Part shown: positions 47,018-58,395 of the stretch, piece after piece
Position numbering within the stretch: the stretch's first letter is position 1
How the letters are laid out: each line of letters starts with the position of its first letter
Assembly (NCBI RefSeq): GCF_000143415.4
Contig: NW_003314261.1
Location: forward strand, 3,526,880-3,590,879
Length of the DNA: 64,000 bases
Source: Selaginella moellendorffii
Lineage: Eukaryota > Streptophyta > Lycopodiopsida > Selaginellales > Selaginellaceae
Direction: 5' to 3'
Notes under the pieces: generated by a model
The model's database searches: none
Told to the model about the DNA's origin: nothing
The model's input: only the letters and a program-made list of their open reading frames with translations
Position numbers and translations under genes: made by a program

Positions 47018-49557
47018 TTAGAAATGTTGTCTCCCAAGGAGGATTAAAATTATAGTAAATAGTCTTTGGGCAATCAAGCAAAAGTAATAACACCCTTGTG
47101 TTTAAGTCCTTGTGATTTTATCATTGCCATAGCTGCTTGATGGAAGCTTATTTAAATCCAGCACTTACCCACTTTGCTTTTAAAACATCACCTCTTGAAT
47201 CTTGAAATAACTCTTTCACCAAAGCTCAAGTTTCCATATCTCGATTGTTTTATGATATTGTTTAGCAAATTCACTAATGGACTAATAGAAGCCACAATGT
47301 GAAGATTTGACTCTCATTTCATATTTTGATGGAAACCAGTTAATAATTTATGTATATAGAAAACCAAAGGTAAATATATAATACAGAAATAACTTAAATA
47401 AACTCTCCTCAGAGAGTAATGAGTTCAACTTTTAAGAGGAAATTATATTAATAGTTATATTGTAAAATAAAATTATTTTATTCTTACTATCAAAAATTTA
47501 AATAATAAAAAAAATATAATTAAAAGTTTTTATTTATAATATATAATTTATATTATTATCGTTATTATTAGAAAATAATATACAAAATATGATTATATGT
47601 AGCTAAAAGAATAATCTTAATCATAGTGATATAAAACTATACATTAACTGTGTTTATATAAATTTCACGTATAGATTTGTTTAAATAAACATGGTGAGAA
47701 GAAATATATTTTAGAATGAATCATACATGAGAAAAAATTTAAATAAAAAATCAAGTTTATAAATGGAATACACTTTCAAAAATATCTAGAATTATAAAGT
47801 AGCCACATACATAAAGGCACATAAATATTAAATTGAGGTGAAGACTAATCCAAAAATAAGATAAGGTAAATTATTAATCAATCATTAAATTAAAATACAG
47901 AGGTAATAAATTTTATTACTATTTTAAATAGTAAAAATTATTGGATAATTTTATATATTAAAGACTATAAATACTATTAAAGGAATGGTACAATATTTAA
48001 TTGATGTCATAAACAAAACTAATATGCAAAGCACAGGAAAACTTACAAAAAAAACATATTTTATTTAAAATTTATTTTGCAAATAGTTTTATGTTAAATT
48101 TTTATTGAAATATTATATTTTACTCAATTTACATCAAGAAATTTCCAAAATATATTTAGTGATGCAAAGTTTGTTAAAAAATAAATATTTAAATATTTAT
48201 TAATACTACATATATCATTAAAAAATATATGTAAGTTGAAAAATTTATAGATTATTTTGATATATTTATTTAATTTATTTTTATTAGCCAAATTATATTT
48301 ATATAGATAATCTATTCACTATCATCCTAAAAAGAATTTGTAGTTTATTTTTTAAAATTATAATAAATAAAATGCTAAAACACCTTTAATATTAAATTAA
48401 TTGATTTGATAAAATATAGAAATAGACTGGTGTATAAAACAACTTTATAAATTTTATTTTAATAAAAAAGTTATTTTTAATTTAGGATGCCTAAAAATCA
48501 GTTTATTAATATATAAACAAAATACCTTATGCACTAAAGAGGATAAATTAAAATGAATAATATTTTTAAAAAACACATCCATCTATTCATGAATATATAT
48601 TAACATTAAATTCATGTTAAAATATTTACATAGAGAAACTTAAATAAATTTATGAATTTAATAAAAACAATGAAATGTATAAATACCTTAGTAATATTTC
48701 AGTAAATATTTATTATATAATTTCACCTAAATTTATACTATTCGAAATACTTTAGCATAATAAAACATATTTAATTCTTTTAATTACATTAATTTATGAT
48801 TTGCACAACAAATTTAGCACACATAGTTTTAACTATATTTAACTATAAAGTAAATTTTATTTTTAGACATATGTAAAAAAGGAACAAAGGTATTTTTAAA
48901 TACTTGGGTCACTTAATAAAAATATTAAATTTGAATTTTTGAGAACGTCTTAACTGGGGTCTAAATTGAAATAAAATAAAATTTAATACAAATTTATTAT
49001 AGAAATGTTATAATATGAAAGTAAAAGCTTAATGTAATAGTATTTTTAATTTCAAATCAAATCAACAAGGTTGTATTTTTTGTTAATTGAATCAACAATC
49101 AAATCAGAGTATAGAATTAGGGTTTAAAATTAAATAAAGAGCGACACAATATCTTGAATAATTAATCATATTTTTAACCTCATTATCCTTAAAAAATATT
49201 TGATCAATTTTTTTATTAATGTATATAACACTTCTATTAAGCATTAGTTATACAACACATAGAAAATTATTTAATTCATTTATGGCACACACTTTATTCA
49301 TTTTTTAAATCTAAACTATACTAATTATATAATATTCTTTTTTATTATTTATTTGAATTCATAATTTAAGAAGCTAAAGGTGTGAATTCATGGAATATGG
49401 AAAAGGAATACAAGAAATGTACATATCTTTTAACCTCTATTTTATATACAATAATCTGGATTAAAACCAATTTAACAACTACTAAAATCCCATTATGCTA
49501 ATATTAGTATATGGCATCCTCACAAAAGTAGTTATTTGGTGTTTTTCGTCTTAGCAC
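47018..49557. other. Extreme A+T-rich island, no genes
   Basis: About 2.5 kb whose G+C content by eye is only about 10-20 percent (for example four G or C in the 60 bases from 47461), against roughly half in the flanking genes. No frame of useful length on either strand, no clear tandem array, and many short A and T runs. The borders are fairly sharp near 47.02 and 49.56 kb. Confidence 0.85.
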
Positions 49558-50375
49558 TTAATTAATTGCCTCGGAGCAAATTTCACATCCCTCATGTTGT
49601 GGCCGACAGATGTTGTTATCAGGTCTTGGGCAGACAGTCCCTTGGCTTGGAACTTTGAGAGGAGCTGCAAGACACCAGATGTTGGCACTGGGATGGCCGT
49701 GAGCTCCACCTCTTTCAATGTGAATCAGGATCATCGCTTGGCACTGGTGGTGCTGTACACGTGACGAGAACTTAGAGGAAGTCCAGAGGTAAGCGAACTC
49801 ACCGTTGTTTGCAGAAAGGCCTGTGGCGGTGATGCTGTCTCTGCATTCCAGAAGCTTTGTAACTATATAAGCAGACCATTCACAAACCATTAGAATTGAG
49901 ATCTATAGTCAAGGAATCTAAAAGATCAAGGAATATCTTAATAGAAATTCAAGGAACACTTGCGGCCTTTAGGAAGAAGTTGGCTCAAAAGAAGAGCTTA
50001 AACGAAAGGAAGAAAGGGAAAGTTCAAACACTGAGCAAGTATGGACCAAGAGCAAGAGGGACACTGGCTCTCCACTGCGGCCTTGATATTGTCAATGACA
50101 TCAACGAACAGCACAGTGTTGCTGATGCACAGGATTCAGCTGACGAGCTTTGAGTTGTGACCATACAGTGTTACACTCCTGAAGCGCTTTGATAATCCGG
50201 CCTCTAGCGCGTCCTGTTGCTCCATCCTGGGGTTTTTGTCCGAGGCAAGCAGAAAAATTGGAGTTTTGGGCGAGGCACAGTGATGCTGGAGAAATACAAC
50301 AAATAATAACTTCTCTTGCAAGCTAAAATTCATTGCAAAAGATTGACAACCAAAACAAAATGAATCCATGGTATA
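49558..50375. other. Unrecognised stretch with short open frames
   Basis: Base composition returns to normal here. A minus-strand ATG frame at 49890-49558 (110 codons, starts MVCEWSAYIVTKLLECRDSI, Cys-rich end) and a plus-strand frame at about 49900-50153 (Lys/Arg-rich) are open, but neither resembles a family I know. Either could be a transposon or gene relic. Confidence 0.3.
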
Positions 50376-51682
50376 TTAGAGCCACCATTGTTTTGCCAGC
50401 CACTGGTTGGGATCCACGGCTTTCCCATTGACAAGGAGGCCCCTGTTTCCAGCAAAAAAGATGAGGATTTGAAAAAATAGTTCCTTCATGCTTCATACCA
50501 GTGCAAATGTGGTCCTGTTGCGAGGCCGGAGTCTCCCACGGCGCCAATGGTATCGCCTTGTTTCACTATCTCTCCTTCACTGTAAGGGAAAAAAAGCTGT
50601 GAGGAATGTCACAGCACAGAAAAGAAAGTCTAGAGCGTGCTTACACGGCGTCTACCGATGAGAGATGCATTAAGATGGAAGTTACACCATGACCATGGTC
50701 CAGGCCAATGCAGTTCCCGTGAAGCTGGAAACCATCAGCTTCCTTACCAACAAGAACCACGCGACCCTTCGCGGGTGCCTTGACAGGAGTCCCCTCTTCG
50801 GCACCATAGTCGATTCCTTGATGATAGTAGCTGTAAAAACAATCTTGATTTTTCTGTCCATGAAAAAAAACTTCTTACTTTTCAGCGAAAACTCCGTTGT
50901 AGAAACGTTGGAGGCCGAATCCAGTAGTGACATCTCCCTGTGCTGGAAGCTTAAAGGGACCGGACCAATGCTGGACAGGTGTTTTGCTAAGTCGCAACAC
51001 CTCCATGGCCGCTTTCTCCTTCCTAGTTCCTGTTGAAAACCCGTGAGACGATGAACTAAATCAAAGGCGAGAGAAAAGCTTACCAAAGTTTACCAGAAAT
51101 GCTAGACTTTGTATCGCTGAGCCAGATCGATTCCACTGGATAGTCCTTGTCAACAATCTGTATGCTTCCACGATAGAGCTTGTGTCGTCCATCTCTTACG
51201 TCCACCTATTAGTTGTAACCATTAGCAAAAGAACCATATGAAAGTAAAAAAAATCCAAGGCTCACTGCGAACGAGCGAGGTCCAGGAACATCGAGAGGCG
51301 TGGACGGCGCCAGTGCTCTCCAGATAGATTTTTCCTCGGTGGTCGGGTACGCTGGAATCTCACTCCCGCCATAAGTAACGCTCACAAAAGAATTTCCCCA
51401 AACAATCTCCCTGACAAGTAGAAAGGATCATCCTTTGGAAAAACTCTTTCTCTCTCTCTCTCACCTGAGAGACAAGTTGAGCTTCTGGAAGAGATCACTG
51501 GGAGGCGGCACCCTGACGACAATCGCAAGCGTATCGCCCTTGGTCGGATTCCAAGAGGATAGCTCAAAATCTACATCCCTCTCACCTCCGCGATCGATCA
51601 CTCCCAAGACCATCCTAGACGCCCGCATTCCACATTCTACGAAGAATCCCTCGATCGGACCCTTCTTCTCGATGGAATCCAT
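50376..51682 (-). CDS. Bacterial-type M23 metallopeptidase
   Basis: LytM/M23 zinc peptidases cut peptide cross-links of peptidoglycan. Several short exons; start MDSIEKKGPIEGFFVECGMR at 51682, stop TAA at 50376-50378. The N-terminal half (WNPTKGDTLAIVVRVPP, then IWRALAPSTPLDVPGPRSFAV and YPVESIWL) matches the beta-domain that precedes M23 domains in bacteria. The catalytic part has TGFGLQRFYNG, HQGIDYGAEEGTPVKAPAKG (zinc ligands in HxxxD), NCIGLDHGHGVTSILMHLS, VKQGDTIGAVGDSGLATG and the HLH ligand motif in GPHLHWG, ending VNGKAVDPNQWLAKQWWL. All zinc ligands are present. Introns show it is a settled nuclear gene. No obvious signal or transit peptide from this start. Confidence 0.88.
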
Positions 51683-52324
51683 CCAAACGAGAAAGCCCTA
51701 CGCCAAGAATTTCGAGTACCGGAATCGAACCTTGGATGCACCAACCATATGACATCTAGCGGTCCAGATTCAAATTGAGAAGCCAACGGTTATGATTTCG
51801 TCTTCCTCCTCTGGGTGTGGAAAGCGACCCATAGACAAGAGATCATGTCTTGTACCGTCGAAGAACTGCCAAGTTCAATGGTTCCTCCGATTGCTCCATG
51901 GCTGGAAGCATCAAATCAGCTGTTAATGTCTTTGATACTCATTCATCCTCCTCCGCTCAGGCAGGAAAGCGATCGCTACACTCGCCCAGACCAAAGATCG
52001 TGTGTAGCCCTGCGATTTTCTAATTGCTCCTCTATCCCTTTGCCGTGCATTGGAATTTCGGGCTGGCTACTCAGAGTCTGGGGCCCCATCTTTCCATTCT
52101 CCGTCTATGCATCGTGATTGATCCATCAATCAATGCAACAAGCCAGGCCGAGCAGAGCTCGCCATGAATCGACTTGAATGAAAGCCTCCAATGAGTGCTT
52201 TGCAGGCCAAACAGAATTCTCTTGCTCTTGCACGGCTGGATTGATCTGACCATGGGATGGGCATGGGCTCCCAGCTCGCTCACACGACGTTGACAGCCCA
52301 AAAACCCCAAATTCTACCGCACTG

Positions 52325-52359
52325 TACCGCGCGGCACCCGCCGCCGGCACCGCGCGGTA
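52325..52359. repeat. GC-rich inverted repeat (hairpin)
   Basis: Perfect 10-bp arms TACCGCGCGG (52325-52334) and CCGCGCGGTA (52350-52359) around a 15-nt loop. It sits about 480 bp before the EXORDIUM-like start. Confidence 0.75.
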
Positions 52360-52654
52360 GCAGCCCTGGCGGTGGCCGTCAGCACGTGGCGATAACCCGG
52401 TGGCCCACCAGAAATGATTGAATCCGTGGCCCATGCCGCGGGCCCGCCAGCAGAGCGCCAGGCTGGCGAGCTGTCCGCGTGCCACGTCATAGGGCGATGT
52501 CCGCGGACCGGTAGACCCGTCATTCCCTGGAAATTTCCCAATCGTCACTCGTCAACACACACCCAGGCACAGCCTCACTGTACCCAGCGTAGCCCCCATT
52601 AAGCTACTAAACCGATGAGTTTATTAGGCGCTTAAACGCCAGGAGATGGCCAAG

Positions 52655-52662
52655 TATAAAAA
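52655..52662 (+). promoter_or_regulatory. TATA box of EXORDIUM-like gene
   Basis: TATAAAAA at 52655, about 180 bp before the ATG at 52844, in a GC-rich context. The spacing suits a leader of about 150 nt. Confidence 0.65.
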
Positions 52663-52843
52663 CCACGCGGCGCTCCAGAGGTCAAGCAGCAAGGTTTTCA
52701 AGCTCTCCAAGCCTTTCTTCTCTTCCTTCCAAGCTCGCCATTTCGATAGATCGATCGAGCATCTCGCCATTTCGATTCCAGCTGCGAGGATTTGATCGAT
52801 CGAGCATCCTCTTCCTCTAGCATTTCTCTTCTCGAGCTCGAAA

Positions 52844-53779
52844 ATGGCGTCCACGCTTCTCGCAGCACTTGCATTCCTCTCCCTCTTCGCTATGGCCGCT
52901 CAATCCAAGCTCGTCGAGACGCCACCGCTCGTCCTCGACTACCACAACGGCCCCGTTCTCTCCGGCCCGGAGCCGATCAAGATCTACCTCGTCCTCTACG
53001 GCCGCTTCTCCAAGAGCGACAAAGCCACCATCACCGATTTCCTCTCGAGCTTCTCTCCGGCGGCGGCCAAGAGCTCCTCCACCGTCGCCAAATGGTGGTC
53101 GCTCACGCAGAAGTACACCGACTCCAAAGGCCAGGGAGTCGCGCAGAGCCTCGTCCTGGCCAAGCAAGCCACCGATCGCAAGTACTCGCTCGGCAAATCC
53201 CTCAAGAAGTCGGACATCGCCACCCTGGTCGCGAGCTCCATCCGCTCAAAGGCCTTCCCGTCCGACCCCCGCAGCATCTATCTCGTCCTCACCGCCGCCG
53301 ACGTGAGCGTCCAAGGCTTCTGCCAAAACACCTGCGGCGAGCACCTCTACACTTTCCCCGGCTCCTCCACCGGCGGCGCAATGCTTCCATACGCCTGGGT
53401 TGGCAACTCCGAGGCGCAGTGCCCGGGATTCTGCGCCTGGCCATACGCCAAGCCGCAGTTCGGCCCCCAGGAGGTTCTCACCGCTCCAAACGGCGTCGGG
53501 GTGGACGGGATGATCATCACCATCGCCAAAGTTCTCGCTGGAGCCGCCACCAATCCGTTTGGAACCGCGTACTACCAGGGCGAGCAGACGTTTGCGCTCG
53601 AGGCGGCGGGAGCTTGCTCCAGCAGCTATGGGCCGGGGTCGTATCCTGGCTATCCGGGGCAGCTCTCCGTGGATCCCAGCTCCAAGGCGAGCTACAATGT
53701 GGAGGGCGTGAACCAGCGGAAGTTCTTGGTGCCGTGGATATGGAACCCCGCGACTCTCTCTTGCGCTGGACAGCCATGA
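52844..53779 (+). CDS. EXL: EXORDIUM-like secreted protein
   Basis: Phosphate-induced/EXORDIUM family, an apoplastic protein linked to growth and brassinosteroid or sugar responses; biochemical role unknown. Intronless, 311 residues. A signal peptide is clear (MASTLLAALAFLSLFAMAAQ). Diagnostic blocks: LVLDYHNGPVLSGPEPIKIY, LVLYGRFSKSDKATITDFLS, YLVLTAADVSVQGFC, YAWVGNSEAQCPGFCAWPYA, GVGVDGMIITIAKVLAG and NPFGTAYYQG. Cysteines near residues 165-200 are placed as in the family. Length is normal. A TATA box lies upstream. Confidence 0.95.
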   Translation: MASTLLAALAFLSLFAMAAQSKLVETPPLVLDYHNGPVLSGPEPIKIYLVLYGRFSKSDKATITDFLSSFSPAAAKSSSTVAKWWSLTQKYTDSKGQGVAQSLVLAKQATDRKYSLGKSLKKSDIATLVASSIRSKAFPSDPRSIYLVLTAADVSVQGFCQNTCGEHLYTFPGSSTGGAMLPYAWVGNSEAQCPGFCAWPYAKPQFGPQEVLTAPNGVGVDGMIITIAKVLAGAATNPFGTAYYQGEQTFALEAAGACSSSYGPGSYPGYPGQLSVDPSSKASYNVEGVNQRKFLVPWIWNPATLSCAGQP

Positions 53780-54402
53780 GCAAGATCTTCTTCACTGCGA
53801 TCTTCATCGTGTAAGATATTCAAGAGAGTTTAGGGGAAAAAGAAAACAAAAAAAACAGGAGAACTTACGGGAAGTGTTAATCAATCACTGTACATGCCGG
53901 ATGGAACGAACTACTTTTTGGAAATAATGAAGAAAAAGGATGCTTGTCTAACCAGAGCAAGGAGTGTGCTGTCGTCTGGAAGCGTGAGAACTTACAAATT
54001 TCTTACCGGAAATGCCAATTCCAGAGCTCCCAGGATTTTGTTGAAAACGCTAGATAGATCTAGAAATGGAGAGAAATGTTAGAATTCCCTGCCGAAAATC
54101 TACCAGTCACAAGGATTTCGCTAGCTAGAACTAGTAACGGAGAGAAATCTTAGAATGCGGCTGATATCGAGCTGCGCTGATTACAAATCCACCAGTCAGC
54201 CGCGAAGGACATCCAGCGTGAGCGAAGAACCCTAAAAACCCTAACGAACCAGTTTGTGTTCGAATCCCGGGAAGCCAATGGTTTCTTTTAACGGATTTAT
54301 GACGTGCCAGTGTCCGCCCGCGTGACGTGGCGGATCCATGACGCTTGGCTCAGGGTATATGTTTTTTGGCGGGCGGCATTTGAGTTGTGAGAGAGCGAAG
54401 GA
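53780..54402. other. Intergenic
   Basis: About 620 bp after the EXORDIUM-like gene. Near 53.93 and 54.05 kb there are short related pieces (CTAGATAGATCTAGAAATGGAGAGAAA-like and a second GGAGAGAAAT), suggesting a small local duplication. A TTTTTTGGCGGGCGG element at 54362-54376, E2F-like, stands 27 bp before the next ATG. Confidence 0.4.
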
Positions 54403-54608
54403 ATGGCGCCACCGAGACGATCGCCCGCTGCCCCATCGCCCATGCGACGACGACGACGCCGAAGAGGAGTAAGCTCTCCCATCCATCGGATTCTTAGCAC
54501 TTCTAACCTAAGCTCGATCGACTCTTGCCGTGACTTCAGAGACGTAGAAGAAGAAGAGCGAGAAAGAGATCCGCGGCAACAAACTCTGGAATCACCATGG
54601 ACGATTAG
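54403..54608 (+). CDS. Candidate Arg-rich protamine-like small protein
   Basis: Two exons, 54403-54468 and 54540-54608, join in phase 0 across a 71-nt intron with good borders (GGA|GTAAGC, CTTCAG|AGA). They give 44 residues: MAPPRRSPAAPSPM followed by seven Arg, Gly, six Arg, then ARKRSAATNSGITMDD. The composition (about 40 percent Arg, with Ser and Pro) is that of a protamine or another DNA/RNA-packing peptide. An E2F-like site precedes it. Without splicing the frame would instead give a 79-residue protein of no known type. Chance is possible; transcript evidence is absent. Confidence 0.35.
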
Positions 54609-54822
54609 AAACCTCTCTCGATCGCCGACATTACCTAGATGAGGAAGAAATCGTCTCCATTTCTCCTCCCATTTGTAAAAACCATGCCCACCGTTCAATT
54701 TGAATCCTATTGTACGATATGGATCTCTCTTAAATCTAGGGTTCTTTTCAAAGTTAGGGTTCTAGCAGCGGCTCGGCTAGGGTGAATTGGCGATCGAATT
54801 GGCGACCGAATTGGCGCTCGGG

Positions 54823-57619
54823 ATGTCGAAATTCTGGGACCAGGTGCGTCGGATTCGTGTTGCTCTTGGTATTGATCTCTTGTTTTCGTGCAGGGAGTTG
54901 ATAGCGACTCGGAGGACGATGTGAAATCGAGCGAGGATGCCGATGACTTCAAGGATATCGTCACGCCCGGTGAGGCGGGGAACAAGTATCTCAACAAAAC
55001 GAGCGATAGCGAGGGGTCGGAGGATGAGAAGCGCGTCGTCCGCTCGGCCAAGGTCAAGAGGTTCGACGAGATGTCGGCAACCATCGACCAGATCCGCAAT
55101 CACATGAAGATCAACGACTGGGTGAGCCTCCAGGAGAGCTTCGACAAGATCAACAAGCAGCTGGAGAAGGTTTTACGCGTCACTGAGACGGCGGCTCCTC
55201 CTCGCATCTACATCAAGGCGCTGGTCATCCTCGAGGATTTCCTGAGCCAGACACTGGGCAACAAGGAGCTGAAGAAGAAGATGAACAGCAGCAACTCCAA
55301 GGCTTTCAACTACATGAAGCAAAAGCTCAAGAAGAACAACAAGATCTACGAGGCCGAGATCGAGCAGTTCCGCAAGAACCCAGAGTCCGAGGCCGAGGAC
55401 GAGGATGACGAGGGCGACATGAGCAGCGAGGAGTCGGAGCCGGACTTTATCGAGGAGGTTCAAGACGTTGCTCCGGTGTCTGAGTCGGATAACGAGGATG
55501 GGTGGCAGAAGTCGGGCAAGGGGCCTAGCTATATCATCAAGAAGGACCCGAGCGAGATAACTTGGGACATGGTGGATAAGAAGCTCAAGGAGGTGATTGC
55601 TGCTCGAGGGAGGAAGGGAACCGATCGAGTGGAACAGGTTGAGCAGCTCACTTATCTCGTTACGATTGCAAAGACCCCGGCGCAGAAGCTCGAGATCCTC
55701 CTCCACGTTGTCTCGGCTCACTTTGACGTGACGACGAGCTTGAACACGCATCTTCCGGTGAACGTGTGGAAGAAGTGTGCGCATAGCATGATGGCCATTC
55801 TGGACATACTAGCGCAGCATCCCAACATTGTCATGAGCGAGAATGCCGAGCCCGAGTCGGAGAACGAGACGCAGAAGGGAGACGACTATCCCGGCCAGAT
55901 TCGCGTCTGGGGGAACATTGTTGGGTTCGTGGAGCGGCTGGACGACGAGCTCTTCAAGAGCTTGCAAGTGATCGATCCGCACACCAAGGACTATGTCGAC
56001 CGCATGAAGGACGAGCCAGCCTTCTTGGTGGTGGCACAGAGTGTTCAGGAGTACGTGGAGCGCATTGGAGATACGAGAGCCGCCGCTCGGGTGGCACTTC
56101 GCAGGCTGGAACACGTCTACTACAAGCCTCAGGAGGTTTACGAGGCCATGAGAAAGCTCGGGGAGAGCCAGAAGACGGCGGAGGCTGGTGCGGAAGACAC
56201 CACGCTGGTTCTGGGAACGCCCGACCTTCCGGAACTCAGTCGGACTATGATGGACGACCTCATAACTCTGATCTACAAGTTTGGAGACGAGCGCACAAAA
56301 GCCAGGGCCATGCTATGCGACATCTATCACTACGCCATCTTCGACGACTTCTACACTGCGAGGGACCTCCTGCTGTCGAGCCGACTGCAAGATGGGATCA
56401 TGAACATGGACATCCTGAGCCAGATCCTGTTCAACAGAGCTATGGCGCAGCTGGGACTGTGTGCCTTCCGGACCGGTCTCATCACTGAAACGCATGCGTG
56501 CCTGTCGGAGTTCTATGCCGGCGGACGGGTGAAAGAGCTCCTTGCACAAGGAGTTCAGCAGAGTCGGTTTTACGACAAGACTCCAGAACAGGTGATTGTT
56601 TTCATAGTTTTGTGTTTCTTCTCAACTTGTGAGGTGGTTTTCTTGTGTAGGAAAAACTCGAACGCCGCCGTCAAATGCCGTTTCACATGCATATCAACCT
56701 GGAGCTACTAGAGGCGGTCCATCTAATCTGTGCAATGCTGCTGGAGGTTCCCAACATGGCCGCCAACGCGCACGACGTGAAGAAGAAAGTTTACAGCAAG
56801 ACGTTCCGCCGTCTCCTGGACATCTACGAGAAGCAGGCCTTCATCGGGCCCCCAGAGAACATCCGTGACAACATCATGGCTGCGAGCCGGGCTCTGATGA
56901 AGGGCGACTGGGAGAAGGCGGTGGCGATCGTCCAGGGCCTGGATATCTGGAAGCTGCTCCGGAAGCGAGAGTTCGCCATGGACATGCTCAAGAGCAAGAT
57001 CCAGGAGGAGGCGCTGCGGACTTATCTCTTCACGTACGCATCGTCCTACGACTCGCTGAGCCTGGACCAGCTCATGGCGATGTTTGATCTCCCGGAGGGG
57101 CTCGTTCACAGCATCGCCAGCCGGCTCATGGCAGCGGAGGAGTTCCACGGCAGCTGGGATCAGCCGACTCGCTGCATCGTCCCACACAACGTGGAGCCGA
57201 CGAGGCTCCAGGCTCTGGCAATCCAGTTCGTGGACAAGCTCTCGACGCTGGTGGAGATGAACGAATTCGCTGACAATGCTCGCACCGGTGGTGGTGGTGG
57301 TGGCACGGACTTCTTCAGCAGGCACAAGGATACGCAGGACTACGTTGGAGCGGTGGCGGGGAAGAGGGAGCGTGGCGGCGAGCGTGGTGGCGGAGGCTAT
57401 GGCAGGGATAAGAACCAGCGCGGCGGCGGCGAGCGTGGTGGCGGTGGCGGTGGTGGAACTGGAGGATCTTACGCCGCTGGCTATCAGAGTACCAGGTACC
57501 AAGATGCTTATAGTAGCGTTGGAAGAACTCCATACCAGAGTGGGCCTAGCGGAAGGGGCGGACAGTCGGATGGTGGTGGTAGAATGGTGAATTTGCTTCG
57601 TGTTGGTGGAAGGTTTTAA
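54823..57619 (+). CDS. eIF3c: Translation initiation factor eIF3 subunit c
   Basis: Core PCI-domain scaffold of eIF3, binding eIF1 and eIF5 on the 40S subunit. Exons 54823-54843, 54894-56591 and 56651-57619 give 895 residues. The 7-residue first exon reads MSKFWDQ, the usual start. Then [18 protein letters not shown], an acidic region, [40 protein letters not shown], and an acidic linker near residue 190. The second half carries [56 protein letters not shown] and the PCI domain ending NEFADNAR. The tail is rich in Gly and Arg ([14 protein letters not shown]), as in plant eIF3c. Confidence 0.96.
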
Positions 57620-57741
57620 AACATTTTCACTGTTTTTTTGCATTTTTAAAACAATCTTCGACCGTTGGATCGGTTCTTTACGTGCATTTTTAGGGTTCTT
57701 CCGGATATTCAAATTTTTAGGGTTCTTCCGAAAATTCTGGA

Positions 57742-58395
57742 ATGGAGCGTGTTCTTAGCTATGGCGACGTCCTCCTCCGCCGGCGCGATGTGGAGCTCCT
57801 CCATCCCCCGAATTTCATCAACGACCACATCATCGACTTCTTCTTCTCTTATCTCTCCTCATCGGGAAGCAGCGATGTGCTCTTGGTAAGCCCATCCACG
57901 AGCTTCTGGATCACGAACTGCGCCGACGCGCGAGATCTGGCACCGGCACTGGCGGCGCTCAATCTCCGCGACCGGCAGATGCTGCTCCTCCCGATCAACG
58001 ATAGCGCCGATGTGGAGTATCGCTCCAGCCATGGGAATCTAGAGCGGGGCAGCCACTGGAGCCTCCTGGTCTTCCACAGGCCCAGCAATTCGTGCCTCCA
58101 TTTCGATAGCCTGGACGGCGCCAACGATCGCTACGCCCGATCGCTCCATGCCAGGGTCTCGGAGCTTGTCGGCTCCAAGCCCAGATTCGTGAGCGCCGCC
58201 ACACCACAGCAGGAAAACGGGCATGACTGTGGGGCGTACGTGATGGCCATCGCCGCGGCGGTGAAGAAGGGGTTTGAGAGCGATGTGGAGGAGATTGTGA
58301 AGCGCGAGGTGAGCTCCGAGTCTGTGAGGAGATTGAGGGCGAGCACGCTGGATCTCATCGATTCTCTGTGCCGGGAGGAGGCGATCAAGACATAG
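57742..58395 (+). CDS. DEN1: NEDD8-specific protease, SENP8/DEN1 type
   Basis: Ulp1-like cysteine protease that removes NEDD8/RUB from conjugates. Intronless, 217 residues, the typical length. Landmarks: VLSYGDVLLRRRDVELL, PPNFINDHIIDFFFSYL, LLLPINDS, the catalytic His in GSHWSLLVFHRPS, the Asp in CLHFDSLDGAN, and Gln and Cys in TPQQENGHDCGAYVMA. The catalytic triad and oxyanion Gln are all present. Starts 122 bp after eIF3c. Confidence 0.92.
   Translation: MERVLSYGDVLLRRRDVELLHPPNFINDHIIDFFFSYLSSSGSSDVLLVSPSTSFWITNCADARDLAPALAALNLRDRQMLLLPINDSADVEYRSSHGNLERGSHWSLLVFHRPSNSCLHFDSLDGANDRYARSLHARVSELVGSKPRFVSAATPQQENGHDCGAYVMAIAAAVKKGFESDVEEIVKREVSSESVRRLRASTLDLIDSLCREEAIKT

Larger units (their letters stand above)
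51683..52843. other. Intergenic region upstream of EXORDIUM-like gene
   Basis: About 1.1 kb between the divergent M23 and EXORDIUM-like genes. It holds both promoters. A GC-rich perfect hairpin lies at 52325-52359 and a TATA box at 52655. No supported coding sequence. Confidence 0.6.

Noticed and set aside
47018-49557. A+T-rich island as organelle DNA
   Set aside because: Selaginella plastid and mitochondrial genomes are known to be GC-rich, and no organelle gene fragment is visible.
56723-57712. Minus-strand frame of 329 codons across the eIF3c 3' end
   Set aside because: Antisense shadow of a GC-rich conserved gene; the sense strand matches eIF3c throughout.
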